A stretch of 64,000 nt of DNA from contig JANAVB010006998.1 of the NCBI GenBank assembly GCA_029216955.1, forward strand, positions 3,469,692 to 3,533,691. Direction: 5' to 3'. The notes under the pieces are model-generated. The model was not told where the DNA came from and searched no databases. It saw only the letters and a program-made list of their open reading frames with translations. The stretch comes from Iris pallida (lineage: Eukaryota; Streptophyta; Magnoliopsida; Asparagales; Iridaceae). Within the stretch, counting starts at the first letter, position 1. Each line of letters opens with the position of its first letter. Both the position numbers and the translations under genes were made by a program. Below, one piece after another: positions 23,611 to 36,513 of the stretch.

Positions 23611-26600
23611 CCTGATCAGCTCTTGCATTATTTCATCTTTAGGTCTATGGCTTTACTCTGAACCCTGATTCATATTGACAGCAGGACCCCAGGCGAGTAC
23701 ATTCTCTGATAACTTATTCCCAATTTATGATAACTGTTATGATTCATGTACTTAGTGTTGATATGCTTATTCCTGACACATGGTTCTCACGGATTGGTAT
23801 TCTTGGATCCCGACGAGAGATGTTTCTCCTTCTTAGGTTGGGATATATTGTGCAAGCACCCTTGTAGCTCTTGCTCAATATGTGGTCACTGATTCTAGAG
23901 CAGGTTCGCGACCTTCTCATTAGAATCCCGTGCAGTGACGTGTCCTATTTGGATCCATTCTACCAGTTGGGGTAGGGGGAGTAGTAGCGTATGCCTGTGA
24001 TCATATCCCCTTGTATTCTTGAACAGTGTGAGTCATATACCGCACTTATGACTTGCCAGGCTGATTCTTGACAGTTACCCAAGCCGATCACAAGTTGAAA
24101 CTGCTACTCACACACATTGGATATATAGCTTACCTTGATTTGTGTACATGCCATGATTCAGTTCTACTTTCTTGTTATAGCTCTAGCTCTACAGCTTACC
24201 ATGCCATGATACATACATGTACACTCCATGATTTTATTGTTTATGCTCTATTTACAGTCTTATAGCTTTTATTCTATCTTGAGATCTGTTATGAGATAAA
24301 TGTACTCGTTTCGCTCCTGACTGGATACGTTATGAAATATTACAGATGTTGATGCTAACTGAGGTGGTTCCCACTATTCTTCTCTATGAGTTGCCTGGTG
24401 GTTATCCTTAGTTAGTCCTGTTGTTCCTTCTTTATTTTCCTGTCTTATGATCATAGTAGATTCTAGTTGTTCTAGTGATATTGTTATTATTTCTTGTCTT
24501 ATCTTCCTTAGTTTTCGTGATGTGACATGAGTACATTTCTAGTTATGGATTCTTAGATGTTGTAGTTAGTATAGTATACTTGACAGCGTTCTACCGCCGA
24601 TACCGCGACGTAGGCTGGGCGTGGCCCACGTATTCGTACCCGTATATCCGGGTGCGGGTCGTGACAATTTGTGAAAAAGAAAGCCTTGAACCAATAGGAA
24701 GGCTCAGAATTGGGTGGACAAGCCCTAGCCACTCATCTACATATAGAACTAACCCTAATTCATCTAATGACCAGCCATCAAGTGCCACTCCCCCTATTTA
24801 AACACTTAATGACACACCCTTGCCTATTTTTAATTCAATAGAAACCCTAATTTAGTATTCTTCCCCAAACCATCCCATTTCTTTAAATCAAGTCCAAATT
24901 TAGCCTAGTCTTTTACATTAGACTCCCCTACAATAGTAGAAGTCATTGGAGGATAGCTAGAAAGGGTTTGGAAGCTTCGGGACCGTTGCAAATCGAGGAA
25001 GATATCGATACTGGGCCCTTTACATTGAGATTCCAACTCTCAATAGGTAAACCTATCTACATCCATTGAAATCATGATTTTTCTTCATAGATGCATTCAT
25101 TTAGGGTTCCCCTAGGTGTAGCCCAAGTTTGGTAGGATTTCGTGTCCATTCGATACCCGTATCGGATACGTATTGGTATTTTTAATTAGGTGTTTGGTAA
25201 AATGTCTCAAAAATTGAATTTTAACAAATTTCAAAACAAATTTCAGATTTGGGTAGCCTAATAGGTGGGAATTTGATTTGTAGGTGACTGAGTTGATTTT
25301 TGGGTGATTTGGACATTGTTATTGGACACTGGGACTCAGCACGATACTATCGTGCAGTGTCCTGCCGCTCGGGTGTCCTAGCGAACACGAAACAACACCC
25401 CGATACCTAAAAATTGGTGTGTGGGTGCGGACAACCACTGACACAGTGAACATAAAATTTGAGGCAATATTATTGATTATTTTAGGAGTAATCCCGACCG
25501 CACTATCTAGACCACACGCACACGCGCGCGCGTATGAGCCACTGATACGCGTTTCAAACGCAGACACGAGGACACTTAGACATGATTCAGGCTACCCTAA
25601 CCCTAGACCTAGACCTAGGCTGCCCATTTGATACCACCACTTGGTATCTTGGTGGACACACGTGTCCCTAAACGAGCCGACACGCGTGCATGAGACAGTG
25701 CACTGCACTGTCTCTGACGCCAGTTCGACCCGCACTGGGACACGAATTGGGCACGATTGTGACTCTGTGTGGACACACATGACCCCAGGGTCGACACGAA
25801 ATACCCCTGCAGACACGAATGTTGTTTCGGTTTTATTTCGATTAGGTTTTGGATTTCAAAAAAAAGAATTTACTGATACATTGATGCATTGTTTACTGTT
25901 TTCATATGTTTTCAAATGTCCAATTCAATTCTAGATTTCAAATGAGTTCGAATATTTTACTTGGGAATTAGTTTATATTCCCAATTGGTTTTCAGGATTG
26001 TTGAGTTCGAATGTGAATTTGAACCTGGGTTGAGTTTTGATAAGTTTCCAAATTGGGTCTTCATGATATTGAGTTCATTCATTTTAAGGAATGATTCATG
26101 ATTTTGTTGTAGATTCTGGGTATTTTCGATTTTGATTTCAAATGTATTTCGAAGGTGATATTAATTCAGTTCATACTTGTTACTTGATCTGGTTTAGTCT
26201 CCAAAGATTTGGGTTTCATGTTTTGTTTTTGATTTAGGTTCGTTTTATGAGGGGACTTAGCATGTGGTATGGATTATGGTGTGCCTATAGGAAGTCCCTG
26301 TACAGATATTAGGGGGATACCGCAATTATTTAGACATTAGGATCCTAACATTTGTGTATCATATGTATATATTATATATATATATATATAAGTGTATGCC
26401 TGTGCAAGTGGAGATAGGCTTGTGTTTGTGATTTGAAGTAGAGGGCAGCAGTGGGAGTATCAATTAGAAGAGGGATTTAGATGTGTGTGCAGTGAAGGAA
26501 AGTGAAGCAGCAACAACAATGAACTGTTGTATAGAGGCCACAACAGGAGGCCTCATATAGGATTGAAGAAGGAAGTTTATATAAGGGAGGGTGGCTCATT

Positions 26601-27324
26601 CCAATGTGGACCAATAAGGAGGTAACCTGGTATTAGTTTCATTTGAGGTTGGGTACAGGTTTGATTGATCTCAGATGGGTATCAGTCCCCCATTTTTGGG
26701 AAGGAGTCAAGTAATATATAGATATGAATGAATCCTTGTCCAACTGTCTCATGTATCTGTTGTTTGAACTGATATTGTGAGACAATCCATGAGGACTATC
26801 CTTGGGTTAATTTAGGTAATAGGGAAATAAAGGTAAGGGGTTCATTGGTTCATAATGAATTATCAATATGGGTTTATTGGTTCACTGCTAACTATATATA
26901 TATAAGTATAGTCTGTAGGTGACAATCTAATAGAACCTGGGTTGGGTCCAATCTGGGAGCAGGGGACCAATAGGTATGTACTGTAGCAGAGAGTTAGAAT
27001 TTGGAAAAAGGTTCAGTAATAGATAGGTTATGTATCTATATGTGTCATATAGTAGTGTATCATATATATACAATAGTATCCAATATATATGTATATATAG
27101 ATAGGTATTAGCCCCACTAATATGCATGTTGGGTATAGGGGGAAATGTATCCCATTAGTTCATGGGTTAGATACCTTGAGTAAAGTATTGATATTATCTT
27201 GGGAGTAACACTAAGGCAATATTATAGGGTATCCCAACCTAGTATTAGTTATTTGATTTATATCTTTAAGATACAACCTGGAAAACTTAGATATAGGTTG
27301 ATACAAGAGTTTACTAATTAGAAT

Positions 27325-27535
27325 AGTTTGACCAATCATGACTTGTTGACCAGAGCTAATCAGTTGACCAAAAGTCAACTGTAAGTCAACCCTTGACCTA
27401 GTTTGGCTTGCTCGACTTGCTATAACCTAGTATGACCTAATATGACTTTGTTTGACCTAGTTTGACCTAGACAGTTGACCAGGTTTGACTTAGAGTTGAC
27501 CTTGACCTAGATTTGACTTAGAATCATGTAGACTG
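27325..27535 (+). repeat. W-box-like TTGACC block in LTR A
   Basis: About 11 TTGAC[CT] on the plus strand and 2 on the minus strand in about 200 bp, at the same relative place as the block in LTR C (roughly 1.2-1.4 kb before the LTR end). Confidence 0.7.
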
Positions 27536-28815
27536 CATCGTATATTTCATTTACCTTATATTTGAATACATCATAACCTGTATTGCCTTAACTAGGATTT
27601 TGAGACTCCAATTCAGACATATGTTTTTATCAGTCATTCAGAGTACCTGGCGAGTACATTCTCTGATAATATTTATGTTTTATGATATCGTCTATGTTTC
27701 TTGTATTTAGTGTAGATATCCTTGTTCTCTTGACACATTGTTCACATGGATTGGTATTGTCTGGATCCTATCATGAGATGTTATTCTTTAAATTTCTTGG
27801 TATATCTTGAGCAAGTCTTCCCTATTTCCTTGTGCATTGTATAGACATGATTCCTGCGAAGGCTAGCTACCTTCTCAGAGAATCACGTGTCATGACGTAT
27901 CACGGTTGGATCCACTATATTAGTCAGGGATGGAGGTGTTAGCATAGATATGTGATCAATACCCCACAGTATCAGCATTGTATCACCATTGTATCACCAT
28001 TATATCCTTACTGTATAGTGTTAATCATATACTCACGTATGATTAGCCAGGCCAAATATTGTATCAAGTTCTAAGCCAATCACATATTGAAACTAGTGCT
28101 AAACTCACATAGATAGCAGTTCCAGATTTTCGTACATGTTATACACTGTTCTCTTGCCTTATATCATTACAGTTTTGATATACCCTGTCAGGATGCATGT
28201 GTGCTCTACTTTACCTAGTATATTCTCTCTATCTGCTGCTATATTTTTTATATTATGTAACTAGAACAATTGTTTGAGATTTTTGTACTCGTTTCCGTCC
28301 TGACTGGACCTGTTAAAAATATTACAGATGATGAGGAGGAGTGCCCTACCTATTACGGTCCTTATGACGTGGTTGGTATAGAGTTGGATACCTTAGTGCA
28401 GCAGGGGCTAGCTCTAGCAGATGAGGCCTTGGGATAGTTTAGCTGGTTCTAGTATAGTACTGGACTCTGTCTCCAGATTACTTTGGCTTGTTATTATTTG
28501 TTAGCTGTTTGTATTGAGATTGTTGACTCAGAGATTTTGGACTCGTATTATTCTGTGTTGGATTTTCAGGATGATATTTATAAATCTTGTTATCTTTATC
28601 TTTCAGTATTATCTATCGTCATTCTTAGAGTTTGTGATTGAGTATATTATATTGTCTTTGCTTGTCCTCCGTTAGGAGTTGACCATTCTCGACAGGTCTT
28701 GATATTATAACTATTGATAGATGGTAGACCTAGACAGCGTTCTACGCCGTTTCTGCGGCGTAGGCTGGGGCATTGTTTCACACTTGTGCCACTACTCTGG
28801 GTGCGGGTCGTGACA

Positions 28816-29330
28816 ACCGTCCTTCTCATCTACTTGAGATTGCTGAACCTTGTATACAGATCATACCGAGCTACTACATCAAAGTACTTCATTTGAAACT
28901 TGTCACTGAATACCGTCCACAAGGCAAGTGTCGCCAATCCAACTGCTTACATCACCCACCAGCTATGGGCTAAGTCCAATAATTGTAGGCACACAACGAC
29001 CACCTTCTCTTCCTCTGGAATTCGAGCTACCGCCAGAATAACATCTATATCCTGTAGCCAAGCATCGGCAGTAATAGCATCTTCACTGCCATCAAAGAAA
29101 TAAGGGTTCAGACGCTTGAAGATGTTAGCCGCATTGTTCCCTTGATAGCCAACTCTGTACATAGCATCTTGTACAGTCTGCTGCAGGACATCGCCCCGAT
29201 GGTTTTGTGATACATGCAAGTCCCGGATGAGTCCCATCAGGGTTCTATTGTCAGGCTCTGTAGGCTGGGCTGGCTGAACTAGCGGCTCTTGCTTCCTAGA
29301 AGGCATGACTTGGGATGCTGCCCCTGAATG
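28816..29330 (-). pseudogene. gag fragment of Ty3/gypsy element D
   Basis: Minus strand from about 29306: a leader (MPSRKQEPLVQPAQPTEPDN), then FKRLNPYFFDGSEDAITADA, WLQDIDVILAVARIPEEEKV and LDLAHSWWV, the Retrotrans_gag pattern. After a stop near 28947 the homology continues in the same general order (FQMKYFDVVARYDLYTRFSN) to 28816, where LTR A interrupts it. Gag would form the cytoplasmic particle. Only the N-terminal half is present; pol would be left of element A, outside the window. Confidence 0.8.
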
Positions 29331-29603
29331 CTGGGTTTGGTCCCCAGGTTGCTGCTGGTTGGCTAGAGGTGATCCACCCGACTGATCGGTAGGATCAGGA
29401 ATAATGCCACTGAAGAAAATGACATGTGGAACAATAAGGAAGGACCAAGATTGATTAAGGATAGAAGCACCTTATCAGGTCAAGAATAGGAAGATTAAAA
29501 GGCATGAGTAGAGATCAAGGGCGAATGCTGATTGAGACATCTATTCAGTAAAACCCTCACACATCTTAATTTTCAAAACCTGCATGGGCCACCATTTAAA
29601 CCG
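29331..29603 (-). other. 5' leader of element D with conserved putative primer site
   Basis: Non-coding between gag and the 5' LTR. Nine bases inside the LTR the minus strand has TGGTGGCCCATGCAGG, exactly as in element B. Confidence 0.55.
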
Positions 29604-32155
29604 TATCATGCCCCATAACCAGAATACTGGAGAGCGGGAGACAGACACAGCTAGCTATATATATTGAAGTGCAACCTACAACACAATACGGTCACGGCTG
29701 TCTAGATGCATGGGGGTTAAACTATAATACATCAGTCTCTATTGTCAGGAACAAGCCTAATGTCTCAATCTCAAGCAAGCAAATAAAAGTTACAAGATGT
29801 TAGATCATCATACATATAAAGTAAGGCATCCCAAACATTACATACTTAGATGATCATGAAGCTAGTCATACAAAATACGAAGACTCGCAAGAGTTTAAGT
29901 CATACATGATTAACCCTAGGATTTGCCAATCATGTAACAGCCCTTAGGTAAACAGAAATTTAAGTTTCAACACGAGCTAACACTTGCTCTGCGGTTAAAC
30001 GCCTCAAAAGAATAATTTACGATAGAGTGGGAGAGTAAAATAAGAAACCCACTCGTTGCCAAGATTACATCTGGTGTTCACCATCTTTCTGATAAGTAGG
30101 AAGATCCTCGGATATCACTCCAAAATCTGGCCATACAAAACCAGTTGGGTCAGAAGCCAAAAAGAGCAAGTACCACGAGGAAGGCTTCATTAAGGAACTA
30201 AAACCAGCAGATAATAAAATAAAAGAATAAATAAATGAACAGGCTTAAATGACAAGAAGACAGGGTTAGAATAAATAATAGATTACATTAAGAGACGGAA
30301 TATAATTCTCATGCTAATTACGAGCAAGCATTTAGGCACGACCAATCAAGTCCTATGACTTGCTATAATTAGCTAACTAGGGTTATCACAAGCCTAGTTA
30401 CTAGCAAGATACAATGAGGTGTTCCGCAGTCACAAGCCCTGCAGCTATCCAGGTTATCCAGGCGAGGTAATTTACAAGAGTTATCAAAATTACTGGTGTA
30501 CTTTCGGTACTTATGTTTTCAAGAAGTGCCCCATATGATAGTGGAATGGAAATGTGCCCTACTCGTCTGAAGGCTACAAGTCCCTCAGGTGTAGCCGGGA
30601 TAACGGGATCACCTGTAACTGGAAAAAATCTCTTTATATGAACTACTTGATCAATCTAGTCATTAACCTAGTCATATTCATTGTAAATTCATGACCGTGG
30701 TAACCAGGAAACCATGCCCTAGACATGATGCAAGACGAGACAGGTAGCTTGTACAGGCACAATCAAGAAAGTCAACCACGGTGTCAAGTCAAAAGTTACT
30801 TAGCAAGTCATGGTAGCTGTCGTAACGGCCTTTCAAGATTATACATGTCATGTTAAGTTACTTGTCATGTCAAGAGTACTTGTCTGGAGTGTGCCTCGAT
30901 GGGCCACTTATCAAGAGTTATCAAGACAGGTTCATATTATCATGTTCAAGTCAAGTTCAAGTTACTATCTCAAGACTATCAAGTGTCAAGTCGGGTCATC
31001 GCAATTTAGACTAAGTATAGAAAAAAAAATATGCAAAGAAGATCGAGAACACCCATGGGTGATTGAAATTATAAGTCACATATGAACTCTGATTAAAGTA
31101 AGAAAGAAATATTCTTGAAGCCAAGACAAAGATCAACAACTTTTATGTTTTGAGTATTTTAAGATTCTAGCTACAAAATAGCTTAATCGGGCAAAAACAG
31201 TCATCTAGAGTGATTCGCGCACGGGCAAAAGACACATGGTGCACGGTGCAAGGCGTGCGAGGTGCAAGGTGCATGAGGTATAAGGTGCACGAGATGTGCG
31301 AGGTGAAAGGTGTGCAGACCAAAAGGTGCACAAGGTACAAGGTGCACGAGGTGCAAGCTGTAAGGTGCACGAGGTGCACGAACCAAAAGGTATGCTAGGT
31401 ACAAGGTGCACAAACCAAAAGGTACACGAGGTGCAAGGTGCGCATACCAAAAGATGCGGGAGGTGCAAGGTGTGCAGACCAAAAGGTGCGCGTGGTGCAA
31501 GGTGCACGGACCGAAAGGTGCTCGATGTGCAAGGTGCGCGGACCAAAAGGTGCGTGAGGCGTAATGTGCGCGGGGTGCGCGAGGTGTCATCCCTACCAGC
31601 GAGCTTTTGGCCATGGAGTTTTAGAAACTTCCAATGTCCATAAATTGGGCTAAATGACTCAAAATTGGGCAAAATAAAGGTCTAAACTGAATAAAATTGA
31701 ATTCTCTACAACATGGAACAAGTAGTTTTCGAAAATAACAAATTTTAAGAGATCAAAACCAAAAAAAATCGAGGAAACTATAAATTTAGATCTACAAAAA
31801 TGTAACCATCAAAACCAAAATCTCCAAGTTCTAAAGAGGCTTAGAATCAAACAAGGAAGACAATGGAACAATAAAATTTGAGGTCCATCATGAAGAAAGT
31901 TGCACTTGCCTAGGACTTGGTAGGTGGAAGGAGTAAATAAAGAAGATGAAGAAGTAATGAGAAATAATGGAGGAGAGAGAGAGGAGTTGGTTTTTATACA
32001 GACCCTTCTCATCTCAAACCAATATAAACCAAGTTAAGCGAGGCCAAGCCAAGTTGAACCAAACCAAATTAAACCATGGCAAGATTAAACCATGACTAGG
32101 CTAAGCAAGATAAGTCAAAATATGGGTCACCTGACAAAAGTCAGAATTCTGTACA
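29604..32155 (-). repeat. 5' LTR of element D (end uncertain)
   Basis: The start TATCATGCCCCATAACC corresponds to TGTCACGCCCC of element B with base changes. The right end is placed at the GAATTCTGTACA word (32155) because that gives a TGTACAG start on the minus strand and an LTR of about 2.55 kb, similar to element B. The end is inferred; no duplicate site is available because the other side is lost. It contains a GGTGC-rich minisatellite. Confidence 0.5.
31215..31600 (+). repeat. GGTGC-rich minisatellite in LTR D
   Basis: Degenerate tandem units of about 31-35 bp built from ACCAAAAGGTGC, GAGGTGCAAGGTGC and variants, roughly ten copies. It yields long open frames on both strands (repeats of APRAPF-like and KVHEVQ-like residues) that are not genes. 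Confidence 0.85.
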
Positions 32156-33091
32156 CGTATACTAGAAATACGTATAACGAAAAATGGAAGTGAATCCATA
32201 ACCTGCTAGGGGGTAAACACGGCACATCGTACGCTTGGCAAGCATGCGATGGCTATCTTTCCAGATTAGACCAGCAGGGGTGGTTCCAGCATGATTGGGA
32301 ATGTTTAGATGTCTACTCGATTATTTCTTTGCCCGACAAGTACAAGTGAATCTATAACCTAACATATAAATCAAGTATAAGTCTAGCCAGAATGTAAGTG
32401 ATGCCAGTAGGTGTTTCCAGTAGGTGGTTCCAGTGGGCCATTCCAAAAATAGAGGCCAGACAAGTAAAGTATGTGTATAGCATGTAATCGATCCAGAAAT
32501 ACCAATTCGTGTTGTGTCAGAGAATCAAATAATACTATACTAGAAGCTGAATCATAATAATCATCAAATAAATGAAAACTATCAGAGAATGTACTCGCCT
32601 ACGGTCCTGAGTAGTAAATGAGGATCGATGCCAAAAGTGGTGCCATGCAAAACTATATATGAGATATACAGAGTTATTTGGTGTTCTAGAGTAAACAATA
32701 TATTTTTATGCATCAATTATATGCTTCTAGGCTTTATCTAGGTCATGGAAGACAAACTAAGTCAAATGAGTCAAGCCTAGGCCTCTAGGCTGATACCAAG
32801 ATACACTAGTCTATATTAGTCAATATCTAGTTAAGGGTAGTCAATTTGTCATTACTAACCTATGCTCTATATAGTACGTATCTTAAACTCATACTAAAAC
32901 CCACATCATCTTAGCTACAAAATTTTATTACACAAATTCAAAGTGTTCCTAATACTTGGCCATACACTCCTTATCTAAGCCATTACCTTGCTCAATGCTT
33001 GACTTATCCTACATTATTCCTTCACTCTTACCCTTTATACTTTACTTAGCATTCAACATACACTTTTAGTCCTTACATACTCTTCCCTTTA

Positions 33092-33155
<64 letters not shown>

Positions 33156-33733
33156 TCACTATAGGCATATCCATGATACTCATCACTAATACTGCACTAA
33201 CTGATGCCAGGTTCAGAAATAGGCCCTTACTCTTTTAACTAATGTATAAGTCCTATATGGGACACTCCTTTCTCTATATTCCCTGCTCCTTCCCCCTATC
33301 ACTCTATTGCCTATGCAAGATACAAACAGCCTCTCATAAATTTCCCTCAAAACTGATGAACAGACATCAATATCCCTCACTGGTTTCCCTTTCTCTTGAA
33401 CACACATATATTAGATACTCAAAAACAGGAAAACGCTATCATTCCTACTTCTTTTCTTGCACACATCACTAGACACACAGGAAACCCAATTGGCTGATAC
33501 ATATATCATATTTCTGTCATTTTTCTCCTTCCTTCACATATATGAATGATACACCAATATCCATTTCAGTCCTATGATCTATCATGACATTTCCCCTGTT
33601 CCTTTGACACTCAAAACCAACTCCTCACTATTAACTTGACACTAGGACACTCGACACTCGCATATGTAGACAAACATTACACTATTTCACTCAATGAACC
33701 ACTAACACAGGAACTCTATTCACATGTACACTG
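32156..33733 (-). mobile_element. LTR remnant H of the A/C type
   Basis: Minus-strand similarity to the last part of LTRs A and C is visible: AGAGAATGTACTCGCC near 32584 is the reverse complement of GGCGAGTACATTCTCT. The neighbouring blocks follow in the inverse order. It contains a (TA)n tract at about 33097-33151. It ends where copia element G begins. No gene is seen; a 76-codon frame at 33242-33472 has no recognisable features. Confidence 0.5.
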
Positions 33734-34699
33734 TGTAGGAATAATGGCACCTCTAGAGGGGGGTGAAAAAAGTACAGCAAAAATATTTAGCAATAAAAAA
33801 TTAACTCTAAGAAAGTGAATCAATATATTAAATTTAAATGCAAGTAAATCAGTAAAGCAGTAAAGGTTGAGACGAGAATTCAATACACAGACATAGCATG
33901 TTTATACTAGTTTCCCTCTGTGAGTACTAGTCCGGTCTCAAGTATTCAACCTGATATTGAATCCACTATTTGAAATAGAGATTACGCCATGTGTTTTTCT
34001 CTGAAGAACATGCAAACTTCAACACCATCGTGTTTTTATCCGAAGCCCATGATCAAACTTCACCAATCACTTTTCTGAGAAAAAAGCTTTTATACGCCAA
34101 GCTTGTACAACTCAAAAAATCCTAATCGGAAACCACCGACACTTAGAAGAATAAAGTTGACTTGGAGATATGAAGATTGAAGCTTTGAAATTTGAATAGA
34201 AAGCTTTAAGAATAGATAAAGAAGATGAAGAAGGAATAAGTGAATAGAAATGACAAAATCTTTCTTATTTATAGGAATTTTTGAGACAGAGTTCGGGCAA
34301 AAACCGGTAGGGATAACGTTCATAATTTTAAACATTGCAGATCCAAAGTAATAGGAATTTGCTGCTGACTCAGAGAAATAAAGTTGACCGAGTTTGGTCC
34401 GAGTTCGGGCAGAACTCTGGCCAAGTTCGGGCCCTTTGGTTCTGATTCAACCTAAGTTGGTTTTGGTTCAATTGGGTTTGGTTCGGTTCAAGGAATGAAT
34501 CAAGATAGGTTTTAGATAGACTTCTAGTTGTCAGTGATCCCGACTCACAAATAATCTAGACTCAATAAATAGAAAAATATAGAATAAATGTGAAAAACTC
34601 AAATATGATGAACTCTACATTCTCCGTTTCTTTTTATATCAAGATTAGAGTTAAAGCCAATTTTTGAAATCGGTTTGACTATGGCTAAATGTGCCAACA
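33734..34699 (-). repeat. 3' LTR of copia element G
   Basis: About 966 bp, from TGTAGGAATAATGGCACC on the plus strand to AATGTGCCAACA. The CACCTCTAGAGGGGGG segment is typical of copia LTR ends. On the minus strand TATAAATA (34266-34273) is the likely promoter TATA box. The left boundary could also be 33732, because the sequence there reads TGTGTAGG. Confidence 0.75.
34266..34273 (-). promoter_or_regulatory. LTR TATA box of element G
   Basis: Minus strand TATAAATA in the context CCTATAAATAAGAAAG, in the middle of the LTR as expected for the U3/R promoter. Confidence 0.55.
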
Positions 34700-34713
34700 A
34701 TTTCCCCTATTTT
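34700..34713 (-). promoter_or_regulatory. Polypurine tract of element G
   Basis: Minus strand AAAATAGGGGAAAT directly before the LTR start TGTTGGCAC. Confidence 0.75.
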
Positions 34714-35573
34714 AATAATACGACAAAACTATGGTTGATACTTAAAGAAAAGGTTCAACTTGAATTGGAAGTAGACTTAATGAGTACTGAGGGTGCGGTA
34801 GCAGCTTTGGCTCATCAAATTATGGTACAATATAATGCTCCCCCGTAATGTACGGTCAAGTCTTGTTACTTTCCCATAACTAAACTTTTATGCTGAATCT
34901 ATATCTGTAGAGTCTAAACCAAATTTTCTTCCAAACCAAATTAGTAACAAAAAACAGAATCACAGAATCATATCTTTTTCAAATTATCAATCTTATTATG
35001 AATCATATTACTTCCCTGTTTTGTGAAAGTAGCAAAATGGTGTGATAAAGAACCAATATAGTGATAAAATAGAAGACATGCATGTAAAAAAAGTGTTGCA
35101 TACATAACTCAGAAGTAAACTGAAAATAAGATAACTGATAATACTGGAAAGAAGCATTTATCACTAATACAAACAAACGTAACTACTGAACTATCACGAG
35201 GAAGGAGATCCTCAACTATAATCCTCAATATCATCAGCTGTAGCACCAGCAGCACTGGAAGGACCGGTCTCAGCAGATCGGTTGGGGTCAAAAACTGCCA
35301 AATAAAATGCGTTCTAAGCAGAAATATCACAAGTACCCGCCACGCCCTGGTCCGTCGCAAGGAAAACTAGCGAGCAGCCGCAGGGTCGAAGTAACGCTGG
35401 GCCTCGCGATAATCAAGGCAATAGCCAAGTCTGGTAGGATCACGAACCATAGGGATAGGGCCACTAGGGTTGTGAGCAAGGCTATAAAATATGTCCTAAA
35501 TCGAGTTGGAGATGGCTTGAACTTGGAGAGTGGTACAAAAATCCATAGCACGGAACTGATCCAACATGAGAGT
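34714..35573. other. 3' non-coding part of element G after ORF3
   Basis: No recognisable domain. Overlapping short frames on both strands at 35109-35777 are shadows of the ORF3 tail and of composition. Confidence 0.4.
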
Positions 35574-36513
35574 CTAAAGGGATTCAAGTGTAACACCAGC
35601 ATGAGCATGAGTAGGCTGGGAGTCAGTAGACGTAGGGGCAACTGCAGGGGGTGGACCCTGAGCACGCTGAGCAGGACGATGAAGCTCATAAAGAAAAAAA
35701 GGAGCACCATCCTCAGCACAGTCCTCAAGACAAACATCAAAATACTGAAAGATATAAAGGAGGTACATCAAATATAGAAGACGTCGTGAAGAGGTCTTGC
35801 GATAGCGTTCCATAGCAGCGATAATAGTCTTGGGTAGACTGAAAGGGACATGGAAGTTGAGATGATAAAAAGCTGAGAGCTCTAGGTAAGAAATCTTATC
35901 AGTGGCAATGTTCTTTGGAAGGATTGTGGAGAACACCATGCAATGGAGATCATAGAAATAATTGTTCAAATGCCTAGGGCGAAGAGTGCCTTTCGGTCGA
36001 GGATTCGGTTCACATAGCGAATCACGAAAAGAATCAAAAGTGGTCCCTTCGAAAAACTGGACAGAAGTGATATCGACGAGTGCTTCCCCATTGTTGGTTA
36101 TATGAAGAATGATCGCTAAATCATCAGCATCAAACTCGATATTAATTCCACCACCTTTTAATTTTACCGTGTCGTTCATGACCGAAAAATTGTAGTAAAA
36201 CATGTGAAAGACATTGGTGTAAACAGGAAAAGTAGATTGAACTAACTCTAGTAAATAATGATACTAAAAAATGCTAGAGTGATCAGGAAATAAAATGAAG
36301 TTAATTGGAGCACCCGGACAAAATTTTCTTTTATGAAAATCAATGAACCAAGAGTCCGAAGCATCTTGGGACACAAAAATAAATTCATCGAAGAAATCTC
36401 CTTCGGGTTTTGAAGAAGTGTAAAATGAAAACGAGACCGCCTCATGAGGAGACGAGGATGAACCTTCGTCAACTTTCTTTTTCTTTTTCGAAGAAATACG
36501 AATTTTGGGAGCC
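35574..36513 (-). pseudogene. ORF3 of copia element G (env-position protein, plant transposon-protein-like)
   Basis: Starts at an ATG at 36513 (MAPKIRISSKKKKKVDEG), a basic N-terminus followed by a serine-rich stretch and a region with WFIDFHKRKF. It continues, after a stop and a frame change between about 36264 and 36203, with FYYNFSVMNDTVKLKGGGIN, IEFDADDLAIIL, a central helical part and a P/A-rich tail ending at 35574. The pattern matches the 'putative plant transposon protein' ORFs that occur downstream of pol in plant retroelements. Function is not known; no clear membrane segment or signal peptide is visible, so I would not call it an envelope. An alternative to the frame change is a small intron. 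Confidence 0.6.

Larger units (their letters stand above)
20198..24666 (+). mobile_element. Solo LTR C of a chromovirus-type element (4469 bp, TSD ATTTG)
   Basis: Starts TGTAAGCCCC, ends GGGTGCGGGTCGTGACA, and is flanked by a perfect 5-bp duplication ATTTG (20193-20197 and 24667-24671). No internal domain is present, so it arose by LTR-LTR recombination. It contains a TA microsatellite, a CT-rich and then GC-rich leader-like block (21180-22000), a 159-bp tandem repeat and a dense TTGACC block. Overlapping open frames in the GC-rich block are composition artefacts. Confidence 0.92.
19783..28815 (+). mobile_element. 3' LTR of chromovirus A, split by solo LTR C
   Basis: The LTR starts TGTAACTGCC and ends GGGTGCGGGTCGTGACA. 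With the nested solo LTR (20198-24666) and one duplicated ATTTG removed, it is about 4.56 kb. Its last 1.2 kb resembles the end of LTR C: both have GGCGAGTACATTCTCTGAT, a TTGACC-rich block upstream and a GACAGCGTTCTA motif near the end. At 28816 the sequence changes abruptly to the gag gene of element D on the opposite strand, which marks the insertion site. No ORF in it looks like a gene. Confidence 0.75.

Noticed and set aside
31201..31672. ORFs of 115-155 codons on both strands
   Set aside because: They are translations of the GGTGC minisatellite; periodic residues and presence in all frames show this.
35574..36513. Calling copia ORF3 an envelope gene
   Set aside because: It is only in the env position. 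I see no signal peptide, no transmembrane anchor and no fusion-type features.
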